A stretch of DNA of 64,000 nucleotides from Planctomycetota bacterium (lineage in GTDB: Bacteria > Planctomycetota > GCA-002687715). The stretch spans positions 1 to 64,000 of the forward strand of contig SIAO01000009.1 of NCBI GenBank assembly GCA_009691765.1. The letters run 5' to 3'. This document shows, one piece after another, positions 7,839 to 18,594 of this stretch (position 1 is the stretch's first letter; every line of letters starts with the position of its first letter). Both the position numbers and the translations under genes were made by a program. The notes beneath the pieces were generated by a model, which saw only the letters and a list, made by a program, of their open reading frames with translations, had not been told where the DNA came from and searched no databases.

Positions 7839-10771
7839 GCAACCCATCCTCACGCCAGGGCAATCGCGCTTTCACGCTCGCTGGTCGCGAAGTGCAGGCA
7901 TCCCTCACTTCACCACTGGCGTATATGTTCACAGGCTTATTCATCGTGGTGGCTGTCACCACATTCTTCCTCGTCGAACGCTTCTTCGCGAGCGATCAGG
8001 CTTCCGCGCGCGGGTTTTTCCGCTGGATGCCGGCGCTGCTTGCACTCGTGGCGCCTGCACTCACCATGCGCAGTTGGGCAGATGAACGCCGACTCGGCAG
8101 TTACGAATTGCTCGTGACTCTGCCGCTCCCCTCGTCGCAACTGGTGCTTGGCAAGTTTTTAGGCGCGCTCGCGGTGCTTGCCATCGCGCTCGTCTTCACC
8201 CTTGGCATTCCGCTGACGGCCGCCAGCCACGGCGACCTTGATTGGGGCCCGGTTTGCGGTGGATACATCGGCTCGCTGCTTTTGGGCGCGGCGTTCCTTG
8301 CCATCGGACTGTTTTGTTCCTCGATGGTGCAAGACCAGATGCTCGCGCTGTTCCTCGGTTGGGGCGTATGCGCACTGACGCTGCTGCCGGACGCACCGTT
8401 CTGGGAATCACTACTGCCTGAGAACATCGCGACGGCCTTCAAGCACTTCGGTTTCGGCGGACGCTTCGGCGCTGTCGAGCGCGGCTTACTCGATCTTGGT
8501 GACCTCGCGTTCTATGCCGCGGCGACGCTCTGGTTCCTCGCACTGAACACCGTGGTTTTGGAATGGCGCCACGGGCGCGACCGCTTCAACTTGGCGCTGC
8601 TGCCTGGCTTATTGCTGCTGAACCTCGCCTGCGCCACACACATCGTCGATTCACTGCACCTATGGCGCGCCGACCTCACCGAAGGCAAGCACTACAGCAT
8701 CAGCGCAGCGACCACTGAACTCATGGCGGACTTGGAAGAAGGTGGCGAGATCACTTTCTACTACTCCGCTCCCGAGAATCAGCACGAAAAGTTGCGCCCG
8801 CTGATCGATCCGTTGAAGGACTTGCTGGGTGAGTTCTCTGCAGCTTCCGGCGGTCGCGTCAAAGTGCGCGCACTCGAACTCGACAAGGCTGGTGAAAAAG
8901 AACAGCACGAAGCGGAAACCGCCTACGGTGTGCGACCCTTCCCCATCCCAGTGCGTGACGCGTTCCAATCCGGTTACCGCAGCACTTACTTCTCCGTAGT
9001 TGTGAACAGCGGGACCGATTTCGAACATCTGAATCTTGAGAGCCTCATCAAAGTGGTCGAGCGCGGCGGTACCGACTGGGAAGTCGAACTCGGCGATGTG
9101 GAGTTTCTGACGGCGAGGGCTCTGAAAAAACTCGCGCGCGGTTTCGGCAGCGTGCCGGGCGCCCTCGTCGCGCGCGACAAGCGTGCGACGGTGACAGCGT
9201 TGCTCACGGCTGATGACACTTTGCCCGAGCACATGAAAGGCTTGCGTGAGACGCTCACGAAGGTTGGCGAGCGCTTGAAGCGCGAATCCGGCGGTCGTTT
9301 CAACCTCGCCGTGAAAGACCCTTGGGAAGGCAAGAGCCCGGAAGAGCGCACGGCTGTGGATGCCGAGCTGCGCCGCAAATACCGCATCGCTGCAATTCCG
9401 AAGGACTTCATGGGCGATACCAGCTTCCACTCGTGGGTGCTGTTGGATGTTGATGGCCATGAAGAAGTGATGCCGCTCTATTCGAATCAAGCAGCGCTCG
9501 GCGAAGCTGATGTGAAGGGCGCGATCGAAGGAGCGTTGAAGCGCTTGATCCCGGGATTCCTCTCAGCGGTGGGCTTCTCTTCGCCCAAGGCCGAGGTTGA
9601 CCCGATGATGGCGCAGATGGGGCAACGGCCCCCGCCCGACGAATTCGCCACGGTGCAGCAGTTGCTCTCGGACGAGTACGAAGTGCGCCGCGTGAATCTT
9701 GCTGGCGAGAATCCAGAGATCCCGCGCGAACTTGGTGTGCTGGTGCTCGCGCGACCAAGTGCCCTCAATCAACAAGCGCTGTATCAGCTCGATCAATTCC
9801 TCATGCGTGGCGGCAGACTGATCGTGCTTGCCGACAACCACACCCTCGACTCCGAAGGCACGGGACGTCAAGGCACCATCCAAGTTGCGGCTGTCGACAC
9901 CACGGCGCTGCAACCCTTCCTCGCGCACTTCGGCGTGGTCCTTGGGTCAGAGTTGTTGCTCGATGAACAGTGTGATTACTTGCCGCTCTTGAAGACACGC
10001 ACCGTCGGCCGCGAGCGCGTGCGTTACATCGAAGATGTGCGCTATCCGTTCTTTCTGCGCATCGGCCCTGAAGGCCTGAATCAGCAAAGCACGGTGACCG
10101 CGCAGCTCGCCATGTCCGGTTTGTTTTGGGCGTCTCCTGTAAGCCTTGGCAAGTTGCCAGAAGGCGTGCACGGCATCGAGTTGATGCACACGTCAGACAA
10201 GGCTGGCATGCAAGCCAATGCCAGCGATGTCGATTCTGTGTTGGAGCAAGGCTGGAGCGCAGCGCAGGATTCGAAGCGCCAATCTCTTGGTGTTCAAGTG
10301 AGCGGTTCGTTCAAGTCGTACTTCGCTGACAAAGCCATTCCGGGCGTCGACAAGCCAGCGGATGGCGCTGCCGCAACGGAAGCACCGAAAGAGAACGCCG
10401 CACGTCGCGGCGCCCCTATCGCCGAAAGCCAAAAGGCCTGCACTCTTGTGGTGCTCGGCGATTCCGATGCCTTCTCGCCTGTTGTCTTCCGCGCTTTCCA
10501 GCAAGAAGAAACGGTGTTCGAAAGCAACTTCCGGATCATCACGAATGCCATCGACGAAGGTGGCCCCGACAGCGAGTTGATGCCGCTGCGCAATCGCGCT
10601 CCGGTGCGCCGTCCGCTGACTGGTCTTGCGGGGCTTTCACCCGAACAGCGCGCGCTCACGGCAGAGTGGAGTTTCATCTGGACGATCGTGTGGAGTGTGT
10701 TGTCTCTCCTCACATTGGCTTTGGTGTGTTGGGCACGGCGGCGTTCACAGTCGCCCGTGGAACTGATCTGA
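7835..10771 (+). CDS. ABC-2 permease fused to GldG-like auxiliary domain
   Basis: 978 aa; N-terminal multi-TM permease followed by GldG-type intramembrane region (LTEGKHYSISAATTELMADL..GEITFYYS) and C-terminal TM; overlaps the ATPase gene by 4 bp. Confidence 0.85.
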   Translation: MSNPSSRQGNRAFTLAGREVQASLTSPLAYMFTGLFIVVAVTTFFLVERFFASDQASARGFFRWMPALLALVAPALTMRSWADERRLGSYELLVTLPLPSSQLVLGKFLGALAVLAIALVFTLGIPLTAASHGDLDWGPVCGGYIGSLLLGAAFLAIGLFCSSMVQDQMLALFLGWGVCALTLLPDAPFWESLLPENIATAFKHFGFGGRFGAVERGLLDLGDLAFYAAATLWFLALNTVVLEWRHGRDRFNLALLPGLLLLNLACATHIVDSLHLWRADLTEGKHYSISAATTELMADLEEGGEITFYYSAPENQHEKLRPLIDPLKDLLGEFSAASGGRVKVRALELDKAGEKEQHEAETAYGVRPFPIPVRDAFQSGYRSTYFSVVVNSGTDFEHLNLESLIKVVERGGTDWEVELGDVEFLTARALKKLARGFGSVPGALVARDKRATVTALLTADDTLPEHMKGLRETLTKVGERLKRESGGRFNLAVKDPWEGKSPEERTAVDAELRRKYRIAAIPKDFMGDTSFHSWVLLDVDGHEEVMPLYSNQAALGEADVKGAIEGALKRLIPGFLSAVGFSSPKAEVDPMMAQMGQRPPPDEFATVQQLLSDEYEVRRVNLAGENPEIPRELGVLVLARPSALNQQALYQLDQFLMRGGRLIVLADNHTLDSEGTGRQGTIQVAAVDTTALQPFLAHFGVVLGSELLLDEQCDYLPLLKTRTVGRERVRYIEDVRYPFFLRIGPEGLNQQSTVTAQLAMSGLFWASPVSLGKLPEGVHGIELMHTSDKAGMQANASDVDSVLEQGWSAAQDSKRQSLGVQVSGSFKSYFADKAIPGVDKPADGAAATEAPKENAARRGAPIAESQKACTLVVLGDSDAFSPVVFRAFQQEETVFESNFRIITNAIDEGGPDSELMPLRNRAPVRRPLTGLAGLSPEQRALTAEWSFIWTIVWSVLSLLTLALVCWARRRSQSPVELI

Positions 10772-10784
10772 GGAGACCACGAAC

Positions 10785-11873
10785 ATGAACAGAACCAGCC
10801 TCATCCTCTCTGTGCTCGCTGCACTGCAACTCGTCGTCATCGTCATTTTCCTCAGCACGGACAGCTCGACGGAGCGTGCAGGGCCTGCGGATTCCACGCA
10901 GCCCTACGCCGCGTTGAAAGCCGACGACATCGCCAGCATCGACATCACTGAAGGCGACGGCGCCGCGGTCCGCCTCGAACGCGCGACTACCGCCGACGGC
11001 AAGCCTGGAAAGTTTGGTCTCGCGGACAAGGGCGCGTTCCCCGTGCGCGAGATCGAGCTCGACAATGTCATCAGCGCAGTACAACGCATCAGCGTTGGGC
11101 GCGTCGCCACACGCCAAGAGAAGTCGTTCACTTCGCTCGAAGTCGCAGCACAGCGTTTCAACCGCCATGTGGTGTTGAAGCGCACCGACGGCACCGTGCT
11201 CGCAGATTTCTACCTTGGGTCTGGCAAGCAAAGCGCTTCTGTGTTCTTCCGACAGAGCACTGGCGACGCGGCGCACCACGCAACCGGTGTCGACACCTAC
11301 GAGTTCGGCACTTCGGCCAGTGCCTTGGTGGAAACGCAATTCACCGACGTGCCGGGATCTGATGTGACCAAGCTCATTTTGGAGCGCGAGGGAAGCACTC
11401 TGATGCTGGATCGCAGCGAACGCGAGAAGCCACGCGCCGTTGATGCCCCGCCGCTCGCGCAAGGAGTGTTGCCTGAAATGGAAACCGTGTGGACGGAAGC
11501 CAGTGCCACACCTCCTCGCCTCGCTGACAACGGCAAAGTCGAAGCACTGCTGGCAGCACTTGGACGCATGTACCTCGCAGAGCCCATCGGCCGCGAACGC
11601 AAGGCTGAGTTCGGTTTTGAGAAGCCGGTGGCGAAGGCGACGCTGGTGCAAAAGGACGGCAAGACCACGGTGATCAGCGTCGGAGCCAAACGCGAGAAAG
11701 AGAACGACCACTACGTTGAACGCACGGGCTTTGACTGGGTCGCGACGATTCGCACCTACACACTTGAAGAGTACTTCCTCAAGAAGGCCGAAGACTTGCA
11801 GCCTGACAAGCCCGAGGCAGAAGTGAAGCCCGGCGCCCCGGATGCGGGCCACGAAGACCACGATCACAAGTGA
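10785..11873 (+). CDS. DUF4340 domain-containing protein
   Basis: 362 aa, follows GldFG-like genes; N-terminal TM and DUF4340-like LADFYLGSGKQSASVFFRQ... Confidence 0.75.
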   Translation: MNRTSLILSVLAALQLVVIVIFLSTDSSTERAGPADSTQPYAALKADDIASIDITEGDGAAVRLERATTADGKPGKFGLADKGAFPVREIELDNVISAVQRISVGRVATRQEKSFTSLEVAAQRFNRHVVLKRTDGTVLADFYLGSGKQSASVFFRQSTGDAAHHATGVDTYEFGTSASALVETQFTDVPGSDVTKLILEREGSTLMLDRSEREKPRAVDAPPLAQGVLPEMETVWTEASATPPRLADNGKVEALLAALGRMYLAEPIGRERKAEFGFEKPVAKATLVQKDGKTTVISVGAKREKENDHYVERTGFDWVATIRTYTLEEYFLKKAEDLQPDKPEAEVKPGAPDAGHEDHDHK

Positions 11874-11969
11874 CGCTGGTGAACGCGACGCGCAACGCGG
11901 TGCAGCAATGAAGAGGCCGCAGCCCCGTGGTGAGCGGAACTGCGGCCCTGTCGTTGAGGAAACAACAGA

Positions 11970-12892
11970 TTAGAACGTAGCGGTGAGCTGCGCCCAGATC
12001 CAATCTGAGTCTTCAGAAGCGCCCGAGGCGGCTACGAAATCGCCGGTGAAGAAGCGCGAATAGCCGAACCACAGAAGCGTGTTCTTGGCGCTGTTGTATT
12101 TCGCCGAGAGGTCCAGCTCGGTGCTCCAGCTTTCCGAAGGTTTAATCTCCACGCGCAGTGCAAGGTCGGTGCCGTTCTTCCAGGAGAACAGGTCCATGAA
12201 GCCTTGGTAGGAATGGCCGAAGGGGAAGAGTGGCTTGAAGGTCTCCATCTTGCCGAACACTGCTCCGCCATCCCAGGCGCGCGCAACCATGTGCCAATCC
12301 AAGGGGCTGATCAGGGTTGATTCCAAAGCAACTGCTCGAAGCGGCCCATGCGCATAGTCAGCTCACTGCCGAGAATATTTTCGATATCGACATAGCGCTG
12401 ATGCAAATCGACGCCAGCAGTGTCAGCAAGGACGCTGCCCTCTTCACCGAGGTAGCGTGCGTCCTGTAGCTCAACGAACACGCGAACGTTGTCCGCGACG
12501 CGCGCATCAACATTCACACGCATACGCATCAGCGCAAACATGTGGTCGGGCACGATGCGAGTAGCAGTCGTGGCGTAGTTGTAGGGCGAACGCGCTTCCG
12601 CACGCCTGCGAAACTGTCCACCCAAAGTGATGGCCGACGCTTTGCGTGCCGTCACCGCCGCTGCTTGCTGCCGCTCGGAGAGCGAAGCAATAGAGGCTTC
12701 GAAAGCGGCGGACTGATCCGCAGCTTCGCAACCTTGCAGGCGGCCTTCCAACTCTTGCACACGCGTGGCGAGGCCATCGGCGCGAGCAGCGCGCGACTCC
12801 AAGTCACGCAGCCGTTGTTCGAGATCTTGAGCCACGAGGGTGCTGCTAACGGGCAGCGCCACCACGGCCATCCAGGTCATCTTGGTCATAAT
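11970..12892 (-). pseudogene. Alginate-export-type outer-membrane porin remnant (frameshift and internal deletion)
   Basis: N part MTKMTWMAVVALPVSSTLVAQDLEQRLRDLESRAARAD...FRRRAEARSPYNY..MRMRVNVDARV..NVRVFVELQDARYLGEEGS... ends GRFEQLLWNQP*; another frame continues LESTLISPLDWHMVARAWDG then jumps to ETFKPLFPFGHSYQGFMDLFSWKNGTDL... Confidence 0.7.
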
Positions 12893-13250
12893 CGTCTCCT
12901 CCGGGGCCCCATCGGGCCGGCCAACACAAAGCAATCAACGGGCCAAATGCAGTTTGTTGATGCAACATCGGGCGGGCGGCGCGGAGTTTTCGGTTTCCAT
13001 GAACCGTCACGCATGGCACAGACACAAACTATTGCTTTACAACGCCTTGTGGCATAACCATGTGTAATGGCTTATTGGCACGAAATGTTGCTCCGGCGAG
13101 TGAGCACGCACAGATAATCCGGCAGCGGGTTTTGCCCCTCCCCTTGATGGACCTTGCCCCATGGGTTCATCATCCGCCACCCAGCACGTCAGCGCCGCGA
13201 ATCGATTCGCGGCGAATCCGGGGTTGGAAACGACCGAAAGGACAGCGGAC

Positions 13251-15884
13251 ATGAAGACCCTCGTGATCACAGAGAAGAAATCGGTTGCCGACGACTTCTC
13301 CCGCGTCCTCGGTGGATTCAAGAACAAAAACGAGAACACTCTAGAGAGCGACAGCATGGTGATCGCTTGGGCGAGTGGACACTTGCTCGAACTGCAGAAC
13401 CCTGCGCTCTATGAGAAGCGTTGGAAGCACTGGTCGCTGGGCGAGCTGCCCATCCTGCCAGAGAAGTTCATCCGCAAGCCTCGCGAAGGCAACGCACGCA
13501 GCGCCGATCTTTTGAAGAACCTCGTGAAGCAACTGCGCCGCGCCGATGTTGGCTCTGTGGTGAACGCTTGCGACGCCGGCCGTGAAGGCGAACTGATCTT
13601 CTCGCTCATTCTCGAACACGCGGTCGAGGACGAACCCACTGTCGGGGACAAACCGGTGCAGCGCTTGTGGCTGCAATCCATGACCACCAACTCCATCCGC
13701 AACGCCTTCGGCGAGCTGCGCGAGGGCGGCGACTATGCCCCGCTGCGCGAAGCAGCCTACGCGCGCGATGAAGCCGATTGGATCGTGGGCATGAATGGCA
13801 CACGCGGTTTCACGCGCAAGTTCATGGGGCGTGCGAAGAGCTTCTTTGCTGTCGGCCGCGTGAAGACACCCACCCTCGCCTTCCTCGTGGATCGCGAGCG
13901 TGAAATCGACGCGTTCCGCTCTGAAGATTATTTCCAACTCGATGCCACGTTCGACACCGGCACCGGCACCTACATGGGCCGCTGGCAAAACAGGTCCGCA
14001 GACGCCGACAAGAAAGACCGCACAGCGACTCGGCAACAGGCGGCCGATGTGGCGCAGAAAGTGCAAGGTCGAATTGGTCTTGCAACAGAAAAGCACACCA
14101 GCAAGACCAAACTGCCACCACTGCTCTACGACCTGACATCGCTACAACGCGAAGCCTCGTCGCGCTTCGGCTACACGCTCGACCGCACTCTGGGCCTCGT
14201 GCAATCGCTGTACGAACAGAAGAAGGCTGTGACTTACCCGCGTACCAATTCGCGCTACCTCCCGAGCGACTACGCCTCCGAGATTCCGCGCATCGTGGGC
14301 GCCCTGCTCGAAGGCGAGATGGCGGCTGTCGCGGCGCGCGCCATTTCCGTTGCGGGCAGCATCGCTGGATTGCATCCCGTGGTTCGCGCCAATGTGTTCA
14401 ATGACAAGAAAGTCAGTGACCACTTTGCATTGATCCCTACAGGTGAGAACCCGAAGACACTGCGTGATGATGAACGCAACATTTACGAACTCATCGTGCG
14501 CCGCTTCCTCGCCGTATTCTTGCCCATCGCAAAGTGGGAACATGTAACCCGCGAAACCGTGGTGGAAGGCGAGAGCTTCCTCACCAGCGACAAGCGCTTG
14601 GTAGAGCAGGGCTGGCATGCCGTGGAACCTGTAGCGGATTCGAAAGACCTCGCGTCGCTGCCCGCTGATGGGCGCGTCACCACGTCTCTCGCGGAAGTTC
14701 TCGACAAAGAAACGCTTCCGCCGGCGCGCTACACAGACGGAACCTTGGTGAAAGTGATGGAATCCTCCAGCGCCAAACTCGCACCACCCACTTTCGATGA
14801 CGACTCGCAAGTGCTGGAAGATGAAAAGCTCGAAGAGCTGAAAGAGAAGGGCATTGGCACGCCAGCGACACGTGCCGCCATCGTGAAGGACCTCATCATG
14901 AAAGGCCTCGCGCGCCGCGAAGGACGCGCAATCATGCCCACGCCGCTCGGCTGCACTCTCGTTCGCATCGTGCGCAACTTGAACTTGGGATTCCTCGCTG
15001 AGCCGGAACTCACCGGCATGTGGGAATACCGTCTCGCGCAGATGGCCAACGGTGACTATGCGCGCGCCGACTGGGATATCGCCATTCGCAAGCAGTGCGA
15101 AGAAATCGTGCATGCGTTGCGCGACAAAGACATCAAGAACGAACTCGTCTTTGCGGTCGATCACCCCAAAGGCGCCGACTTCCGTTGCCCAGCTTGCAAC
15201 GGGCCGCTCCTCGAAAAGACCTTCTCGTACATGTGCTCCAGCGAAAGTTGCGAAGTGAACATTTCGAAGGACCAGCGCGGCAAGTACGTTTTTCCTGAAA
15301 CTCTCACGCTGCTGCTAGCGAACAAGCGCGCCGGGCCCTTCACGGGTTTCGGACGCACGCGTGCGCCCGGTTTCTTAGTGCTGAAACCGGACCACATGAT
15401 GGAAGTGGAACTCTTGGCCACTTCGGATGACGGCGAGCCCGACGAACCACAAGATGACGCCTACGAGACCGTTGCAGATGGCACGCCGATGGGCAAGTGC
15501 CCACGCTGCGCGGGTGTCGTGACGCGCGACGGCAGCGGCTACCGCTGCGAGAAAAACATTCCGCGCAAGAAGGACAAGGAATGTGATTTCCGCCTCTCAG
15601 AGAAGATCAAGTATCGCTTCTTGCCACCGGCGCAGATCCGCAAGATGCTCAGCGGCGAGAAGACTGACGAACTCTTCGGTTTCGTCTCGATGCGCGGCAA
15701 GAAGTTCAAAGCAGCGCTCTTCTACAAAGAAGGCGAACTGCAATGGGAGTTTCCGCCACGCAAACCGCGTAAGCCCAAGGCCGAGAAAGCCGCTCCCGCG
15801 CGCCGTGGACTCAAGAAAGTCGCTGCCAAACCTAAGGCCAAGCCAGAGCCCATTGATGTCGTGCCCGACGGTGCGATTTCGTAA
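13251..15884 (+). CDS. topB: DNA topoisomerase III (type IA)
   Basis: MKTLVITEKKSVADDFSRVLGGF (toprim), DAGREGELIF, TYPRTNSRYLP active site, C-terminal CxxC zinc motifs. ATG at 13251 chosen over upstream in-frame GTG/ATG. Confidence 0.88.
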   Translation: MKTLVITEKKSVADDFSRVLGGFKNKNENTLESDSMVIAWASGHLLELQNPALYEKRWKHWSLGELPILPEKFIRKPREGNARSADLLKNLVKQLRRADVGSVVNACDAGREGELIFSLILEHAVEDEPTVGDKPVQRLWLQSMTTNSIRNAFGELREGGDYAPLREAAYARDEADWIVGMNGTRGFTRKFMGRAKSFFAVGRVKTPTLAFLVDREREIDAFRSEDYFQLDATFDTGTGTYMGRWQNRSADADKKDRTATRQQAADVAQKVQGRIGLATEKHTSKTKLPPLLYDLTSLQREASSRFGYTLDRTLGLVQSLYEQKKAVTYPRTNSRYLPSDYASEIPRIVGALLEGEMAAVAARAISVAGSIAGLHPVVRANVFNDKKVSDHFALIPTGENPKTLRDDERNIYELIVRRFLAVFLPIAKWEHVTRETVVEGESFLTSDKRLVEQGWHAVEPVADSKDLASLPADGRVTTSLAEVLDKETLPPARYTDGTLVKVMESSSAKLAPPTFDDDSQVLEDEKLEELKEKGIGTPATRAAIVKDLIMKGLARREGRAIMPTPLGCTLVRIVRNLNLGFLAEPELTGMWEYRLAQMANGDYARADWDIAIRKQCEEIVHALRDKDIKNELVFAVDHPKGADFRCPACNGPLLEKTFSYMCSSESCEVNISKDQRGKYVFPETLTLLLANKRAGPFTGFGRTRAPGFLVLKPDHMMEVELLATSDDGEPDEPQDDAYETVADGTPMGKCPRCAGVVTRDGSGYRCEKNIPRKKDKECDFRLSEKIKYRFLPPAQIRKMLSGEKTDELFGFVSMRGKKFKAALFYKEGELQWEFPPRKPRKPKAEKAAPARRGLKKVAAKPKAKPEPIDVVPDGAIS

Positions 15885-15895
15885 AGAGGACGGAC

Positions 15896-18553
15896 ATGGG
15901 CATCGACCAAGATCCGCTTGAAACCCGCGAATGGTTGGAGTCTTTGGACGCAGTCCTCGCGCGCGAAGGCCCCGAACGCGCACGTTGGTTGTTGGCGCAG
16001 CTCACGCAGATGGCGCGGCGGCGGCGCTCGATCGGCAACATTCCCGTCTGCACGGACTATGTGAACAGCATCCATCACCTCGAGCAACGCGCCTATCCCG
16101 GCGACGAAGCCATGGAGCTGCGCATCGAGAACATCGTGCGCTGGAATGCTGCAGTGATGGTGGCGCGCGCGAACAACCGCTTCCCTGGTCTTGGTGGCCA
16201 CATCAGTACCTACGCTTCCGCGGCCACGCTTTATGAAGTGGCCTTCAATCACTTCTTCCGCGGTCCGGATGCGGTTGGTGGCGGCGATCAAGTGTGGTTC
16301 CAAGGGCATGTTTCACCGGGCATTTATTCGCGCGCCTTCCTCGAAGGGCGTTTGAGCACCGAACAACTCGACCACTTCCGTCGCGAAAGTCTTGGTGGTG
16401 GTTTGTCCAGCTATCCGCACCCGCGTCTGATGCCGGACTTCTGGCAATTCCCAACGGTGTCGATGGGCCTCGGACCGCTCAGCGCGATTTATCAAGCACG
16501 CTTCAACCGTTATCTCGCGGCGCGTGGGCTCGTGGACACCAGCGCGCAGCGCGTGTGGGCGTTCGTCGGTGACGGCGAAACCGACGAGCCCGAGTCGCTC
16601 GGTTCTCTCTCCATCGCGGCACGCGAAAACTTGGACAACCTCACCTTTGTCGTGAATTGCAATCTGCAGCGCCTCGATGGTCCGGTGCGCGGCAACAGCA
16701 AGATCATCCAAGAACTCGAAAGTGTGTTCCGCGGCAACGGCTGGAACGTGATCAAGGTCTTGTGGGGCTCGCAGTGGGATCAGATCCTCGACAAAGATCA
16801 AAACGGTCGCCTCGTCGAGCAGCTCAACTCCGTCGTGGATGGAGAGTGGCAGAAGTACGCCAGTGAACCCGGCGCCTACACGCGCGAGCGCTTCTTCGCG
16901 AAATCGGCGGAGAGCCTGCACTGCGTCGATCATCTGAGCGACGACGACATTCATCACCTTCGTCGCGGTGGCCATGAACGCATCAAAATCTGGAATGCCT
17001 ACCAGGCAGCCACTGAACACAAAGGCCAGCCCACGGTGATCCTCGCACACACTGTGAAGGGCTGGACCCTTGGCGAAGGCTTCGAAGCGCGCAATGTCAC
17101 GCACCAAATGAAGCAGCTCTCGCGCGAACAACTGCGCGATTTCCGCGACCGCTTGCAACTGCCGATCCGCGACGAAGATTTGGACGACGCGTCATATTTC
17201 CATCCCGGCGCTGACAGCCCCGAGGTGGACTACTTGCAGCAACATCGCTCTGCCCTTGGCGGCAACATGCCGCGGCGACGCAGCGCACCTGTCTCCGTTC
17301 CCGCTTTGCCCGGTGATGATTTCTACGCCGAGTTCCGCAAGGGCATCGTCAGCGAGGAAGGCGTGTCGACCACGATGGCCTTCGTCCGTGTGCTCACGAG
17401 GTTGCTTCGCGACAAAAATCTCGGCAAGCACATCGTGCCCATCGTTCCGGACGAAGCGCGCACTTTCGGAATGGACCCACTGTTCCGCCAAATAGGTATC
17501 TACGCGCCTCACGGTCAGCTCTACGAGCCCATCGATCGCAACATGTTGCTCTACTACCGCGAAGCCAAAGACGGGCAATTGTTGGAAGAAGGCATCACGG
17601 AAGCTGGTTCGATGGCATCGTTTTCCGCTGCCGGCACTGCCTATTCCACGCACGGCGTGCCGATGATTCCGTTCTACATCTTCTATTCGATGTTCGGCTT
17701 CCAGCGCACCGGCGATCAGATTTGGGCCTTTGGCGATCTGCGCGGGCGCGGGTTCTTGCTCGGCGCCACAGCGGGGCGCACCACGTTGAATGGCGAAGGC
17801 TTGCAACACGAAGATGGGCACAGCCTCTTGCTGGCTTCGACAATCCCGAATTGTCAGCCCTACGATCCAGCCTTCGCTTTTGAAATTGCTGTGATCGTGC
17901 GCGACGGTTTGCGCCGCATGCTCGCAGGCAACGAAGACATCTTCTATTACCTCACACTGCAAAACGAGAACTACATCATGCCCCCCGCGCCCGAAGGGGT
18001 TGATGAGGGCATCTTGCGCGGGCTCTATCGCTTTCGCGCTGCACCACCTTCCAGTCGCCCGCGTGTGCAGATTTTCGGCAGTGGCACTTTGATCAACGCC
18101 GCGTTGGAAGCCGCTGATGTGCTTGGCACGCGCTACGGCGTGGACGCCGATGTGTGGAGCGCCACCAGCTACTGCCTGCTGCGCCGCGAAGCCCTCGCAC
18201 ACGAACGCCATGCGCGCTTGAACCCCGCAGCCACGCAACAACCGCCATGGCTGCACACAGTGCTCGCCGGAGTTCAGGGACCATTCATCGCCGTGAGCGA
18301 TTCCGTCAAAGCCGTGCCCGATCAAATCGCGCGTTGGATTCCCGGGAGCTACGTTGTGCTTGGAACCGACGGATTCGGCATGAGCGACACCCGCGAAGCC
18401 TTGCGCGAGCATTTCGAAGTGAACAGCGCGCACATTGTGCTCACCGCACTCAAAGCCCTCGCAGACGCGGGCATGTTGCCTCAAAGCGTGCCGGCCTCGG
18501 CTCTGACGGAGTTGGGCATCAATCCCGAGAAGCGCTCGGCACAGTCGCTCTAA
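15896..18553 (+). CDS. aceE: Pyruvate dehydrogenase E1 component, homodimeric type
   Basis: 885 aa; full-length aceE-like (GGHISTYASAATLYEVAFNHFF, FVGDGETDEPESLGSLSIAARENLDNLTFVVNCNLQRLDGPVRGN). Confidence 0.95.
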   Translation: MGIDQDPLETREWLESLDAVLAREGPERARWLLAQLTQMARRRRSIGNIPVCTDYVNSIHHLEQRAYPGDEAMELRIENIVRWNAAVMVARANNRFPGLGGHISTYASAATLYEVAFNHFFRGPDAVGGGDQVWFQGHVSPGIYSRAFLEGRLSTEQLDHFRRESLGGGLSSYPHPRLMPDFWQFPTVSMGLGPLSAIYQARFNRYLAARGLVDTSAQRVWAFVGDGETDEPESLGSLSIAARENLDNLTFVVNCNLQRLDGPVRGNSKIIQELESVFRGNGWNVIKVLWGSQWDQILDKDQNGRLVEQLNSVVDGEWQKYASEPGAYTRERFFAKSAESLHCVDHLSDDDIHHLRRGGHERIKIWNAYQAATEHKGQPTVILAHTVKGWTLGEGFEARNVTHQMKQLSREQLRDFRDRLQLPIRDEDLDDASYFHPGADSPEVDYLQQHRSALGGNMPRRRSAPVSVPALPGDDFYAEFRKGIVSEEGVSTTMAFVRVLTRLLRDKNLGKHIVPIVPDEARTFGMDPLFRQIGIYAPHGQLYEPIDRNMLLYYREAKDGQLLEEGITEAGSMASFSAAGTAYSTHGVPMIPFYIFYSMFGFQRTGDQIWAFGDLRGRGFLLGATAGRTTLNGEGLQHEDGHSLLLASTIPNCQPYDPAFAFEIAVIVRDGLRRMLAGNEDIFYYLTLQNENYIMPPAPEGVDEGILRGLYRFRAAPPSSRPRVQIFGSGTLINAALEAADVLGTRYGVDADVWSATSYCLLRREALAHERHARLNPAATQQPPWLHTVLAGVQGPFIAVSDSVKAVPDQIARWIPGSYVVLGTDGFGMSDTREALREHFEVNSAHIVLTALKALADAGMLPQSVPASALTELGINPEKRSAQSL

Positions 18554-18594
18554 GCACTTCCGCATTGCGCTTGGCCCGACCATAATCTGCCGCC

